From Viscum album (lineage: Eukaryota; Streptophyta; Magnoliopsida; Santalales; Viscaceae): a DNA stretch of 64,000 nucleotides. The stretch is taken from positions 1,267,957,424 to 1,268,021,423 of the forward strand of contig OY728147.1 in assembly GCA_963277665.1 (NCBI GenBank), written 5' to 3'. Both the position numbers and the translations under genes were made by a program. Position 1 is the first letter of the stretch. Each line of letters starts with the position of its first letter. The notes beneath the pieces were generated by a model. The model was not told the origin of the DNA and searched no databases. It saw only the letters and a program-made list of their open reading frames with translations. Positions 24,396 to 36,784 of this stretch are shown piece after piece.

Positions 24396-25710
24396 CATCC
24401 TTAAGTCCTATGAAAAACATTAAAAAACACGGGATGAACATAAAAAGATCTATAAGGGATATGAAAAGAAGGAAACCACTAGTCCATTGATAAAAATTAA
24501 AACTCATGAAAACCCTTTCTTGAAAACATAACCTTTTACTGAAATGGTAAATATCATTCTTTAATAAATATCATTTTTTTACCTTTTAAAAACAAATGGT
24601 TTCTATGAAACTCATTATCAAACATATAAAATTCATGTAGGTACAATGTGATATCATCACATTGAACCCTTACTAAACCGTTATAGAATCCTTAAATAAC
24701 CCTTAAAAATTGGAATAACTATACAAAAAAATTCCAATATAATTCTTTAGATAATATAACCATTACCCAATACATTGGAGCACTATCTAGATGCACCCAT
24801 TGTTTAATCTATAATGGGTTCACCTGGTGATATCTCGGCACAAAAATCATTTATAATGTCCAAGAACCACAACATGAAATTAAATATTTAATCAATTTAA
24901 AAACTCTTTTAAACTCCTATAAAAATTACTTTTAGATATTAAAATACCATTTTCTTTCAAAAATAAATTTTTCAATACAAAATACATATTTATTTAAAAA
25001 AACCATTTTTAATACTAAATTACCAAAAATAAAATAAATGAGTTTTTTCACTTAATAAAAATTTAAAACTTGCAATGGAATCCAAAAATAAAATAATGGC
25101 CATAGAGGTGGAAAAGTTTTTTTCATCATGTATGTTAAGAAGAGAACAATCATTTTGTCATTTTTCAAAACATTCTATATAAAAAACGTAAAAATATTCT
25201 TTTTTGAAAAACATTTAAATAAAATTAAAAATAGACATAAAATTTAATTTATAACCCATTTATAAAAATAAATATATATAATAATATCAAGAATATTAAC
25301 ACGGGGAAAAGATTTTGAAAATTAAATCTTTAAATATTCAAAGTGTCCCATACCACTTTATACATTTAAATCATAAGCACTATAAAAGAAAGACATTTTA
25401 AAAAACATTAAATAACATGATAATAGATAAAATATGGATATAGAATGTCAAAAGGGTATTTATACATGCCTTATAAAATAATAAAGATACATATCATTAA
25501 TAAATGCCTCAATGAAAGGAGATTGAGGTGAAATCCATTATTACTTGAGAAACTTTTGAATCATGTGATAAATTAAATAATAACATAAATTAAAACATTG
25601 GATATCATGAAATAAATTAAAATCATGATATAATAAGTCATAGGACAATATATACACCATATAAAAGTATCTTGGTTCATAATAACAATTAAGTCTCAAT
25701 GGAATGTAAA

Positions 25711-25735
25711 TTGAGATGAAACCCCTTACCTCAAG
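25711..25735 (-). promoter_or_regulatory. Conserved splice-donor-like block in C 3' LTR
   Basis: Sense (minus) reads TTGAG|GTAAGGGGTTTCATC. The same block in the same sense is in C 5' LTR (about 34351-34374), in D (36880-36895, plus) and, weaker, in A (about 6281-6300). GAG|GTAAG is a near-consensus plant 5' splice site. It lies about 1.3 kb downstream of the TATA box, inside the presumed transcript. Confidence 0.4.
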
Positions 25736-26040
25736 TCCAATTTGTCACATGGGTTTTATCTTCCTGAATAATAAACTTATGTTAATTATTGAATTTATTC
25801 AGAACCTTTTTTAAATTTTATCATTACTTTTATTTCACTTATTACAATTTTTTAAATAACTACTTAAATAATTAAGTTTACGCCGAGTGTTTTGACCATA
25901 TTCAAAATGTGTTAAAAATGACTTTGGTATGTCAACTATGGTCAAAGGGGTCATTATATAAACATATAAATAATAGTAATCATGAAATAATTTTTATATT
26001 TATACATTAATTAAAATTTTAGAACCAATAATGAAATATG

Positions 26041-26690
26041 GTTATGAAAAATGAACCAACGTTACAATCATGGAGACGGTAGGTTGTATGTATTCATGAG
26101 TAACGTTCCCATTTTTCAATGATCGTTATGAAAAAAAGGTAAGAAAAAATTATCTTTATAGAATGAAAATTATATCATAAATAAATTATATATACTTATA
26201 TATATAATTATTATGATGTAAAATGAATCACATTGCATTGAGGAGGTGACAGTCCACATGTCCACGAATGACATTATCACTTTTCCAGTGTGTGAAGGGG
26301 TAATAAAGAAAATAATATATTATATTTATAGAAAGTTAATTATGTAATTAGTATAGTATATATGGTATTTATGTCACATATTTTTAATTAAAAATCCTTA
26401 ATACATTCCATGTAATGTGTGAATGTATCACATTTCTCTGAGGCGGCGGTAGTCCACACGTCCACAAACGACAATACCATATTTTTAAAAAAATGGAAAA
26501 CATGAAGGTATGTGTATATAACAATTAAATAATTATAAATAAATCATAAATATAATATATATATCATATAAAAATATTTAATCCATCATAATTCCCAACC
26601 ATGGGAAGTGGTAAAGGAAAAACTAACGACATCATTATGTGAGGTGGTTATTCACCGTACACGAATGATAATTTCATTACCCATTTGATG
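26041..26690. other. Array of four stem-loop motifs, C 3' LTR
   Basis: Four copies at about 26041-26125, 26220-26300, 26420-26490 and 26595-26690, each with a version of the core GGAGACGGTAGTCC. Copy 1 has perfect arms GAAAAATG (26046-26053) with CATTTTTC (26110-26117) and AACGTTAC (26058-26065) with GTAACGTT (26100-26107). Copy 4 has ATCATTATGTG (26631-26641) with CACGAATGAT (26660-26669), and an inner GGTG/CACC hairpin. The arms differ between copies, yet pair. Role unknown; position is downstream of the LTR TATA box. Confidence 0.65.
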
Positions 26691-27010
26691 GAAGTGGTTG
26701 TAGGTGTTGGTAAAAAACATAACATAAAAATATATCAGTATATTTATGATAATTATATTATTATTTAATCATGTAATAATAATAATAATAAATTAATGGA
26801 TTTTTGAAAGAAAAAAAACATAAATGTGCATTGAAGAATGTTACCTCTTTTTCAGGAAACTCCTTTTGGTTTGCACCAAAGGAACTATTGGTTGGATTTA
26901 TGACCAAGGTGAGGTCTATATGGTGAGAGGAGGGGATTTGGGATATTATTTGGGTAGGTTTTTTTATGATAAAAAGGTTCTTGAGATGTCTGAATAAATG
27001 GGAAGATTGA

Positions 27011-27030
27011 GTGCCTTTTTATAGTGAAGG
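27011..27030 (-). promoter_or_regulatory. LTR TATA box, C 3' LTR
   Basis: Minus strand contains CACTATAAAAAGGCAC, preceded by pyrimidine-rich CTCACTCCCC. The copy in the 5' LTR (35651-35670) is the one that would drive the element. Confidence 0.6.
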
Positions 27031-28143
27031 GGAGTGAGATTTTTGTAAATATAAAAAGGTAAACACTATTGAGAGGTCTCCCTTACATCACGTGACTCAA
27101 ATTATGATAAAAATTTGATAAAATATGTGATATTTTCTACTAATTTACATAAAATGGGGTTTTTACAAGTTTATAGGTCATTTGAACTCTTAAGATTAAG
27201 GTTTAACCACTAAGTAAACACACTTTCACATTAATTGCTATAATTAATTTTAATCACTTTCATGAATAATTTTGGTAAAAAACCTAGTTGAAATTATTAT
27301 AACTTATAACTTATTATTATTCCAAATATTTAATCCATATTTTTAAATTCCAATCATAAAAGTGGAAGAAATTAAATTAATATTAATCCTGCATATGGGA
27401 CTACAAAGCGGGTTTTTAATGTAAAAAGGTTCAAAAGTTTGCTAAGATTTTATATCTAAATTTAATATGAAATTGTTTATAATGACATAAATTGGTTTAA
27501 ATTATATAAAATTTATCTAATTATACTTTAAAATCAATTAAAAAATTTATTTAACTATAAAAATAAATTAGATGAAAATGAATTTTTGAACTAAAATTCA
27601 GTATTATCCATTATTCATCAAAATATAAAACTTCTTAGAAAAAAACAAAAAATACACCCAAAGTGAATTTTTATATTCTAATTTCAAAAATGAATTTTAT
27701 TTTTTCGTATTAAAATTATCAAAGTGTCCAAAATTATATTTAAAATGGATTCTCTATTAAAAGATAGTAAACTACCTTTTAAAAAATATAGAGCTTTTTA
27801 TGCTTAAAATTTGTTTTATTATTATTTTAAGCCAATAAAATTTATAAGATGAACATAAAAACATTTTATAAACATGTGTAAACATAATATAGTTAGTTAT
27901 ATTCATTCCCATTGATAAAATTACTAGGAGATAACTACCACTTAAAATAATAATATAAATAATATATTATTTTTTTTTGTATAACCCAGTCTTGCATACA
28001 ACGCAAGATTTCAGAGAAACTCATTGTTGTGTATTGGGTATGCTATGAGAAATAGATTACCTTTTAAAATAAAATTAATATCTAATTTATAATTATTAAT
28101 AAATATGAAAAATACTTTTTCTATCATTACCTGGGATGTTACA

Positions 28144-28157
28144 TCCTTCCCCCCTTT
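28144..28157 (-). promoter_or_regulatory. Polypurine tract of element C
   Basis: Minus strand AAAGGGGGGAAGGA, an uninterrupted purine run abutting the 3' LTR terminus TGTAACATCCC. Confidence 0.88.
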
Positions 28158-28169
28158 TAGAAATTGCGT

Positions 28170-31100
28170 CCTCACAATTTTATTCAATTATCAAATAAGT
28201 GGAGAAATTTTTACCCCATATCATTTTTATATTACCATGTTTCCTTTTCAATCATATAGTTTTTTTTTTCACAAAACCATTGCATGATTAATCACCTTAT
28301 TGTGCAACACTTTCTCTTTGTGGTCAAGAACCTAAATTGGTTGTTCCTCATAAGAAAGACTCACTTCAAGATGAACTACTTCAGGGCTCAAAACACGAGA
28401 TAAATCCAGTACATAATTCCTTAATATTAAAACATGAAATATATTGTGTACCTGGGATAAACTAGGAGGAAAATCCACTTGGTAGAAAATGATCCAAATT
28501 TATCTGGGATTTCATACGGTCCAATGAACCATGGACTCCACTTCCCCTTCTTACCAAAACACATCAGACTTTTCCATTGAGAAAATTTAAAAAATACTTA
28601 ATCAAATGTATTGAAAGAAATATATTTCCTCCAATTATCTGCATAAATTTTATTCTTACTATGAGATTACCTCATGTGTCACTGAATTAATTGAACATTT
28701 TCTATAATTTCCTCTACCTACTCTGGTCCCATCAACTTCCTTTATCCTATATTATCCCCAAAAGATGGTTTCCAACACCTCTTTCCATATAATGCCTCAA
28801 ATGGTTCCATCTGTATACTATAATGAAAAATATTATTATAAAAAAGGTTAACGAAAGAAATATTTCGATACCAACTTCCATAGTAATCACTTGATCGAGA
28901 ACAAAACATATATTCCAAAGTCTGAATCGTCCACTCAGACTATCCAAAAGATTGAGGATAAAAAGCTATATTGAAATTTATTTCAGTACCCAATGACTTA
29001 TGAAGTTTTTTCCAAAAATTAAATGTGAACCTAGAATCATGTTATGATATAATGGAGAGATTCACTCCATATAACCTAAAAATATCTTTTAGATATAGTC
29101 TAGAAAGTTGATCCAGAGTCATTATATCTCGAATGGGAAGACAATTTATATATTTAGTTAATCAATCAATAATAACCCAAATCACATTATTACCTCAATA
29201 ATTCTTTTGTAATACCACCAAAAATCCATTTATATATTCTATTATTTCAACTTTTTTCACTAGAAAAGGTTGAAACATCCCCTTCAATAACTATTGCTCC
29301 ACTTTAACCTCATGATAAGTTAAAAAATTTATAGTAAATTCAGAAATATATCTTTTCATTCCATCCCATAAGTAATACTCTCAAAGGTCTCTGTACATCA
29401 TAGTGATTCCCAAATAAATTGAAAAAGGAGAACAATGAGCTTTAGTCAACAAATACTTCCTCAAATTTGAATCACAGGGAACAAATAAACTTTTTACAAA
29501 TTGTAAAACACCTTCTTAATCAATATTAAAATCTGGAAACTTACCATTCTTAATAGATTCTACCTTTTCTTACAATGATTGATCCACCTTCTGATCCCTC
29601 TTAATTCATTCTAACAAAGTCGAATACACTAAAACCTAAAAAAATAGATGATGTCTCTACATCAAAAAACTCTAGGAAAAAATTCATCAAGTCATTAACA
29701 AATGGGTCACATTCCCAACATAACATGGTTAGTATAGAATTACTTTTTTGACTTAAAGAATCAGTCACCATGTTTTCTTTTCCATAATGATAATGAATTG
29801 ATCAATCATAATCCTTGATTAGTTCTATTAATCTTATGTATCTCATGTTTAATTCTTTATGAGTGAATATATCCTTCAAACTTTTATGATCAGTATATAT
29901 TTCACAATTTACTACATACAAATGATGCCTCAAAAATTTTAAAGTTAAAAAACAATAGTCAATTCCAAATCATGCATAACGTAATTCAAATCATAAGGTT
30001 TCAACTGATGTGAAGCATAATAAATTACCTGATCATTATATATTAGGAAACAACTATATAATTTCAATGAAGTATCACCATAGATGACAAATTCACCATT
30101 TTTAGAAGGCAAGTAAAAAATATAATCATTAACCAAGCTTCTTTTCAGTTCATGAAAAGAATAATTAAATTCTTTTGTCTAGATAAACTTAACTCATTTT
30201 TGAGTAAACTTAGTCAGTGGGCAATACAACCAAGTAATGTTTTAAAAAAAACTCCATTAGTAACCCGCTAATCCAAGAAAACTATAAATCTTGTTGATAT
30301 TTGTGGGTATTTTCCATTCTTCAATAACTTTAATTTTAGCAGGATCAATAATTATTCCATATTTAGAAACAATGTGACCAAGGAATGAAATTTTTTGCAA
30401 ACAAAATTTTCACTTAGTAAATTTACCATACAGTTTCTTTTCCTTTATGGTTTTCAAAACAACCCTTAGATTCCTTTTATATTCCTCATGAATTTTATAA
30501 ATTACCAAAATTTCATCAATAAACACAACAAAAAACTTATCCAAGAACTCATGAAAATTATATTCATAAGATTCATGAATACAAAAAGTGCATTAGATAA
30601 CCCAAATTACATAACTAAAAATTCATAGTGGCCATATATAATTCGAAGCATAGTCTTCAAAATGTCATCTTCCTTCAATTTCAACTGATGGTACCCCAAC
30701 CTATGGCCAACCTTAGAAAAATAACATGCTCTCTAGAGCTGATCAAACAAATCATCGATACGAGGAAAAGGATACTTATTATTATTATTGATGTTATTCA
30801 TGCCTCTATAATCAATGAAAAGTATCATTGATCCATATTTATTTTTAACAAAAAACATAGAAGCACCACGTGATGAAGTGCTCGATCAGATGAAACCTTT
30901 ATCCAATAATTATTGTAGTAGTTTTTTCAAATCTAAATGTTTCACTTGATCCATTTGATACGGGGGTTTGTAAATAGAATTAACACCAGTTACTAATTCA
31001 ATAGTAAAATCAACCTATGGATCAAGAATAACACTAGGAAAATCATTCAGAAAAACATCCATGTATTCATTTACTACCGACACATCACTAATTTGAAAAA

Positions 31101-31480
31101 TTTCTTTATTTAAAAAATATGAGATAAGTAACTTTCATTTCCATCTCTAATAAATTTCTTAACCTCTTTGTAAGTTATAAAAGTAATTAAATCATTGAAC
31201 ACAAATTTATTAACACTTCATTATATATTATAATGATAAAATAAAATCCAATCCATACAAATAATGATATCAAACTTTACTATGACCAGTTCAACAAGAT
31301 TTGTAGAAAATACCATCCTAATGATGGCAATAGAAACATTCTTATAAATCTTGTATGCTTTAATAATTCCACCTAGAGTTTTTATCAAAATTTATATATT
31401 AATTTTATGAGGTGATATTCCTAATTTTCTATAAAATTTATCAGAAATAATGGAATGTGAAGATATAGAGTCCAATAGGG
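28170..31480 (-). pseudogene. Element C pol relic (protease to integrase tail)
   Basis: Minus-strand order: protease about 31480-31200, where DSISSHS replaces the catalytic DSGASHS and a later MDWILF copies the usual GMDWL; reverse transcriptase about 30980-30150, with FVVFIDEILV in place of FIDDILV (second aspartate lost); RNase H about 30136-29600, with GEFVIYGDTS and YYASHQLKPYDLNY; integrase about 29420-28560, with AFYPQS, SEWTIQTLE and FEALYGKRC readable; C-terminal part with KGKWSPWFIGPYEI (about 28550) and FHVLILRNY (about 28420). Many stops and frameshifts. Domain order and motifs are those of Ty3/gypsy chromoviruses. Confidence 0.85.
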
Positions 31481-31625
31481 TATTTTCATAATTCAAAAAC
31501 ACAAGTAAAATACCTATCACCACTTCATTTGATAGCCCAACATCAACTGTAATAGTATCAAATGAACTTGTTACACCTTTTTGTTTCTGATCATGAATAT
31601 TTTGATCCTATACAAATAAATTCAA

Positions 31626-31667
31626 ACATAAATTAACATAATGAACCATATCATTGCAACTAAAACA
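31626..31667 (-). pseudogene. Intact CCHC zinc knuckle in element C gag
   Basis: Minus strand encodes CFSCNDMVHYVNLC, a complete C-x2-C-x4-H-x4-C zinc knuckle, the nucleocapsid RNA-binding motif. A second, broken knuckle (CGKFGHMD with flanking stops) is at about 31730-31780. Confidence 0.75.
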
Positions 31668-32640
31668 TCTTACCATTATATGGCTATCAGTTACCACATT
31701 CTTTGATTCTCTAGGATTCGTTTCCTTACATTTTCAGTCCATGTGGCCAAACTTTCCACATTAGTAACACTTACCTATCTTTATAATACATTATCCATGG
31801 TGATTTTTACCACTCTTACTGCAATATTGAAACTTCATTTTCTTACCTCTAGATTTCTTTGTTGCATATTTTCCTATATCTTACCATTCTGAACATTTCT
31901 TAATTTCATCATCATGTAGAACATAAGAGTAAAAAAAATCCATCTTAACCTTTTTAGAAAAAAAATTTCCTCATATATTTTAAATTCTTGCATGGCCAAA
32001 TATTTTTGTAGAACTAGTTTTAATCCTGAGTAAAATTGAGTAATTTTTCTATCAGTGTCCTGAATAAAATCCGGTATATACCTGGCCAATTTTGTGAAGC
32101 TTCATTCAAATGTAGCTATAAAATCTTCATCTTTTTTCTTCAATTCCAAGATTTTTTCCATTTGAAGTAAAAAAACATTAGGGAAATATTTCTCAAGAAA
32201 ACGTTCCTTGAATATTTCCCATTCCATTATATCAAGATCATATTTCTCTCCAGTATTCTTAACCAAAGAACACCATTGATCAACTTCAACTTTAAAATGA
32301 TAAATGGGAGGGGCTGCCTTTTGAAATTATAAATATACCATGATATCAAATATCATTTCTATAGAATTGATCCATCCTTCATCTACCACTGTGTCAGATA
32401 TTACACTGAATGATGGGGGATGTTGCCTCATGAAATTATCCACAAAATACATGTTCTTTCAAGTCAGATCATGACTCTATCTATCATGGATAACACCACC
32501 ATTTATCACCTTAGTCAACTCATCCATCACTAAAACAAACTATTATATTCTAATTATGACCATCTTAGGATTCTTATTTGGAAGGATATATTCCTCTCAG
32601 TTCCTTCCCACTACTTCTTCACTATTTCCTATATAGAAAA
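31668..32640 (-). pseudogene. Element C gag relic
   Basis: Retrotrans_gag-like capsid precursor on the minus strand. From about 32440 downward PPSFSVISDTVVDEGWINSI can be read, then EWEIFKERFLEKYFPNVF (about 32220-32165), and an open stretch 32089-31874 starting MARYIPDFIQDTDRKITQFY. These match the order of plant gypsy gag. Stops separate the blocks. The start codon is not identifiable; it should lie upstream near 32640. Confidence 0.8.
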
Positions 32641-32773
32641 ACATTATGAACAAACATGTTTTAAATAAAGCAACATGATAATATTCAAATTCTATAAAAT
32701 TCTAACATTAAAGTAAAATATTCTAAGGGAATGCTATTAAAACTACCCAAACCTCTAAAGTTATCTAAACTAA

Positions 32774-32787
32774 CCTTTGATACCGAC
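32774..32787 (-). promoter_or_regulatory. Primer-binding site of element C (initiator tRNA-Met)
   Basis: Minus strand reads GTCGGTATCAAAGG directly inside the 5' LTR, matching TGGTATCAGAG with two changes. Confidence 0.75.
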
Positions 32788-35700
32788 TATAAGTCCTTGA
32801 CCTTAATCATAACATAATCTTGAGTTAATTCAATAATTTTAATTTCTTTCACATTGAGGATCTTTTTAGGTTTAGAGTTTTAGAGAATTAGGCTATAACT
32901 CATACATAAAAAAATATAAAAAATAAAAAGTGGACACTTCCGATCAATATTCATTTTTTCCACCATATAAAACTTTCAAAAAAAAAGCATGATCACTTTT
33001 ATGAAAACTCTTCATGAATTTCAACAATAATTCTTCTAATCCCATAATAATCCTTAAGTTTTATGAAATACATTAAAACATATGGGATGATCATAAAAAT
33101 CTCAATAAGGTATATAAAAATAAGAAACCCATTAGCACATTATCAAACATTAAAACTCATGAAAAACCTTTCTTAAAAACATAAGATTTTACCAAAAAAG
33201 GTAAATATAATTCTTTAATAAATATAATTTATTTTATCTTTTAAAAACAAATGATTTCCATGGAACTCATTAGAAAAAAAATAAAATTCATGTAGGTACC
33301 TTAGGAAATCATCAAATTGAACCCTAAAAGAACCCTTAAAAACCCCTTATAGATTGGAATAACTATATGAATAACTTATAATATAATTCTCTAGATAATA
33401 GCACTATTACCTAATTTATTGGAGCACTATTTGGGGACACCCATCATTTAAGCTATAACATGATCACCTAGTTCTATCTGGTCACACACATCATTTATAA
33501 TGTACAAGAACCACAAAATGAAATAAAAACATTTCATCATTTCAAAAACTCTTTTCAAATCATATTAAAATCACTTTTAGATATTAAAATAACATTTTGT
33601 TTCAAAAATCCAATTTCCAATAGAAAATACACCTTTATTTTGAAAAAAAATCAATAAAAAATACCAAACAAAGGAAATAATTATTTTCATTTAAGATAAC
33701 ATGAAGTCTTTCAAAGGAATAAAATAAAATAAAATAATGGTCACAATGGTAGAAAAGTCATTTTCATCGTGTGTATTAAGAATAAAACATTTATTTTTTT
33801 GTTTTTTCAAAATGTCCCATATAAAACATGTACCAATATTAATTTTTGAATTTTTTTTAATGAAATTAAAAATATACATAAAATTTTCTTTATAATCCCT
33901 TTATACAAATAAAAATATAAAATAATATCAATAATATTTACATAGAGAAAATATTTTGAAAATTAAATCTTTAAACATTCAAAGTGTCCCATACCACTTT
34001 GGATATTTGAACCATAAGATCCATAAAAGAATAAAATTAAAAAAAATTAAATAACATGTGAATATACATAATATGGATATATAATGTAAAAAGGAGATAT
34101 ATATACACCTTATAAAAGAATAAAGGTGCATATCATTAAGAAATACCTCAATGAAAGGGGATTGAGACGAAATCCCTTATTACTTGAGTAACTTTTGAAT
34201 TATGAGATCCATGAAAGAATAACATCAATTAAAATATTTGATATAATTAAATAAATGGAACTAATGATATAACAATTCATAGGGTAGTATATACACCATA
34301 TAAAATTAACTAGGTGAATAATAATGATTATGTATCAATAGAATGTAAATTGAGATGAAACCCCTTACCTTGAGTCCGACTTGTCACGTGGGTCTTTATC
34401 TTCCTGAATAATAAAATTATTTTAATTATTTAATTTCTTCATAACCTTTTTTAGGTTTATCATTAATTTTATTTCACTTATTATAATTTTTTAAACAACT
34501 ACTTAAACAATTAAGTTTACGTCTGGTGTTTTGACCATATTCGGTTTATGTGTCAAAAATAACTTCGGTAGGTCAACTATAATCAAAGTGGTCATTATAT
34601 AAACATATAAAAAAATAATCATGAAATAATTATAATATTTATACATCTATTACACTTTTAAAACCAATAATGAAATATGGTTATGAAAAATGAACCAACA
34701 TTACAATCATGGAGATGGTAGCCTGTATGTACGCAAGAGTAGCGTTCGCATTTTTCAATGATCATTATGAAAAAATGTAAGTATCAATTATTTTTATATA
34801 ATGAAAAATATATCATAAATACCATATTATTTAATCATACATACTTATATATATAATTATTGTGATTTAAAATGAATCACATCGCATTGAGAAGACGGTA
34901 GTCCACACATCCACGAATGATGTTATCACTTGTCCAATGTGTGAAAGGGTAATAAAAAAATGATATATTATTTTTACAAAAGGTAATAATGTCATGAATA
35001 TGATATATATTTTATGTATGAACATATGTTTAATTAAACCCATCCTTAATACTTTCCATGTAATGTGTGAATGTATCACATCACTTTGAGGAGGTGGTAG
35101 TCCACATGTCCACAAACGATGTTACCGTATTTACACAAAATAAAAAGAATTAAAGTATGTATATATAAAAATTATATAAGTATAAATACATCATAAATAT
35201 CATATATAAATCATATATTATACTGTGTCCATCATAATTCCTAACCATGAGAGGTGGTAAAGGAAAAATGAATGACATCGTTATGTGAGATGATAGTTTT
35301 CTATACACGAATCGTAAATTCGTTACCCATTTTATAGAAGTGTGTGTATATTTAGGTCAAAAAAACTGACATAAAAATATCTAAGTTTGTTTATGATAAT
35401 TATTTTATTATATAATCATTTAATAATAATAAATTAAGGGAGTGGAGAAAGAAATAAAATATAAATTCACATTGAAGAATGTTACCTCTTTTTTGGGTAA
35501 CTCTTTTTGGTTTGCACCAAAGGAATTCTTGGTTGGATTTATGCCCAATTTGAGGCATATAGGATGAGGATAGGGATTGTGGGAGATTATTTGGGTAAGT
35601 TTTGGATGATCCAAAGTGTCTTGAGAAGTTTTAATAAATGGAAAGGTTGATTTCCTTTTTATAGTGGAGGGGGAGTGACATTCTTGTAAATATAAATAGG

Positions 35701-36779
35701 TAAACACTATTGAGAGGTTTAACTTACATCATGTGACTCCAATTATGATAAAAATTTGATAAAATAGGTAATAAGGTCGACTAATGTCCATAAAATTAGG
35801 GTTGAAAAAATTTGTAGTTCATTTGGACTCTTAATATTAAGATTTAACCACTAAGTAAACACAATTTTACATTAATTACTGTAATTAATTTTATTCATTT
35901 TTACTAATATTTTTGGTAAAAAACTAATTTGAAATTATTATACATAATAAATTATGATTGTTACAAATATGGAAACATTTTTTTCAAATTACAATCATGT
36001 AAGTGTTAGAAATTAATTTAAAATTAATCCCATAGACAGGATGACAAAGTGGGGTTTTAAAGTAAAAAACTTCAAAATTTTACTAAGTTTTTATATCTAA
36101 ATTTAATGTAAAATTATTTAAAATGACCAAAATTGGTTTAAATTATATAAAATTTATCTAATTATATTTTAAAATAAATTAAAAACATTATTTAATTATA
36201 TAAATAAACTAGATGAAAAATCATTTTTGAACTGAAATTCAGTATTATTCACTATTCATCAAAATATGAAAGTTCTCAGAAAAATACCAAAAATAGACCC
36301 AAAGTAAATTTTGATATCCATATTTAAAAAATTAAGTTTAGTTTTTCCTATAAAATTATAAAAGTTTCAAAAATTATATATAAAATGGGTTCTCTATTAA
36401 AAGGTCGTAAACCACCTTTAAAAAAATAGAATTTTTTATGTTTAAAATTGGATTTATTCTTATTTTAAGCCTATAAAATTTATTATATGAAAGTAAAAAC
36501 AATTTATAAAAATTTATAAACATAATATAGTTATTCCTATTAATTCCCTAAAATATAAAAGATAATATATAACTACTAATTAAAATAATAATATTAATAG
36601 TATATTAATTTTTTGGTATAACTCAGTCTTGCATATAACACAAGATTTCAACGAAAATCATTATTGAGTGTTAGGTATGATATTGGACATATCATTCCTT
36701 TTAAGGTAAAATTACTATTAATTAATAATTATTAATAAATATAGAAAATACTTATTCTATTATTACCTATGATGTTACA
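32788..36779 (-). repeat. Element C 5' LTR
   Basis: 3992 bp, TATAAGTCC to GATGTTACA. Lacks the gene-like segment of the other LTR. Contains the splice-donor-like block (about 34351-34374), stem-loop motifs at about 34680-34765, 34870-34950, 35055-35125 and 35245-35335, TATA (35651-35670) and CTTGCATATAACACAAG near 36630. In copy 1 the arms are partly decayed (AACATTAC against GTAGCGTT). Open frames at 34867-35115 and 35420-35707 have no family resemblance. Confidence 0.88.
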
Positions 36780-36784
36780 ATAAT
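36780..36784. repeat. Target site duplication of C, right copy (ATAAT)
   Basis: Second ATAAT, directly after the LTR terminus TGTTACA. Confidence 0.7.

Larger units (their letters stand above)
23222..28143 (-). repeat. Element C 3' LTR (with extra gene-like segment)
   Basis: Starts TATATAGTCG and ends GGATGTTACA at 28143. Aligns with 32788-36779 on both sides of a segment at about 23441-24395 that the other LTR lacks. Contains a splice-donor-like block (25711-25735), four stem-loop motifs (26041-26690), a minus-sense TATA box (27011-27030) and a CTTGCATACAACGCAAG near-palindrome at about 27992-28008. Both LTRs begin TA rather than TG, so this change probably predates insertion. Confidence 0.88.
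23222..36779 (-). mobile_element. Element C: full-length decayed gypsy retrotransposon
   Basis: About 13.6 kb on the minus strand: 5' LTR 32788-36779, primer-binding site about 32774-32787, gag, zinc knuckles, protease, RT, RNase H, integrase and tail (32640-28170), polypurine tract 28144-28157, 3' LTR 23222-28143. Inserted in plus-sense LTR D with ATAAT duplications. Every coding domain is recognisable, but none is open. The 3' LTR is about 0.93 kb longer than the 5' LTR because of a gene-like insert (about 23441-24395). Confidence 0.9.

Noticed and set aside
24174..24404. Plus-strand open frame of 76 codons in the gene-like segment
   Set aside because: It lies opposite the leader and first exon of the better supported minus-strand reading; the plant-like CTCTCTAGGGTTT leader and ATG context favour the minus strand.
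26041..26690. Regularly spaced similar repeats as a CRISPR array
   Set aside because: Spacers are not uniform, repeats are imperfect and differ in length, the context is a plant LTR retrotransposon and the same array recurs in other LTRs.
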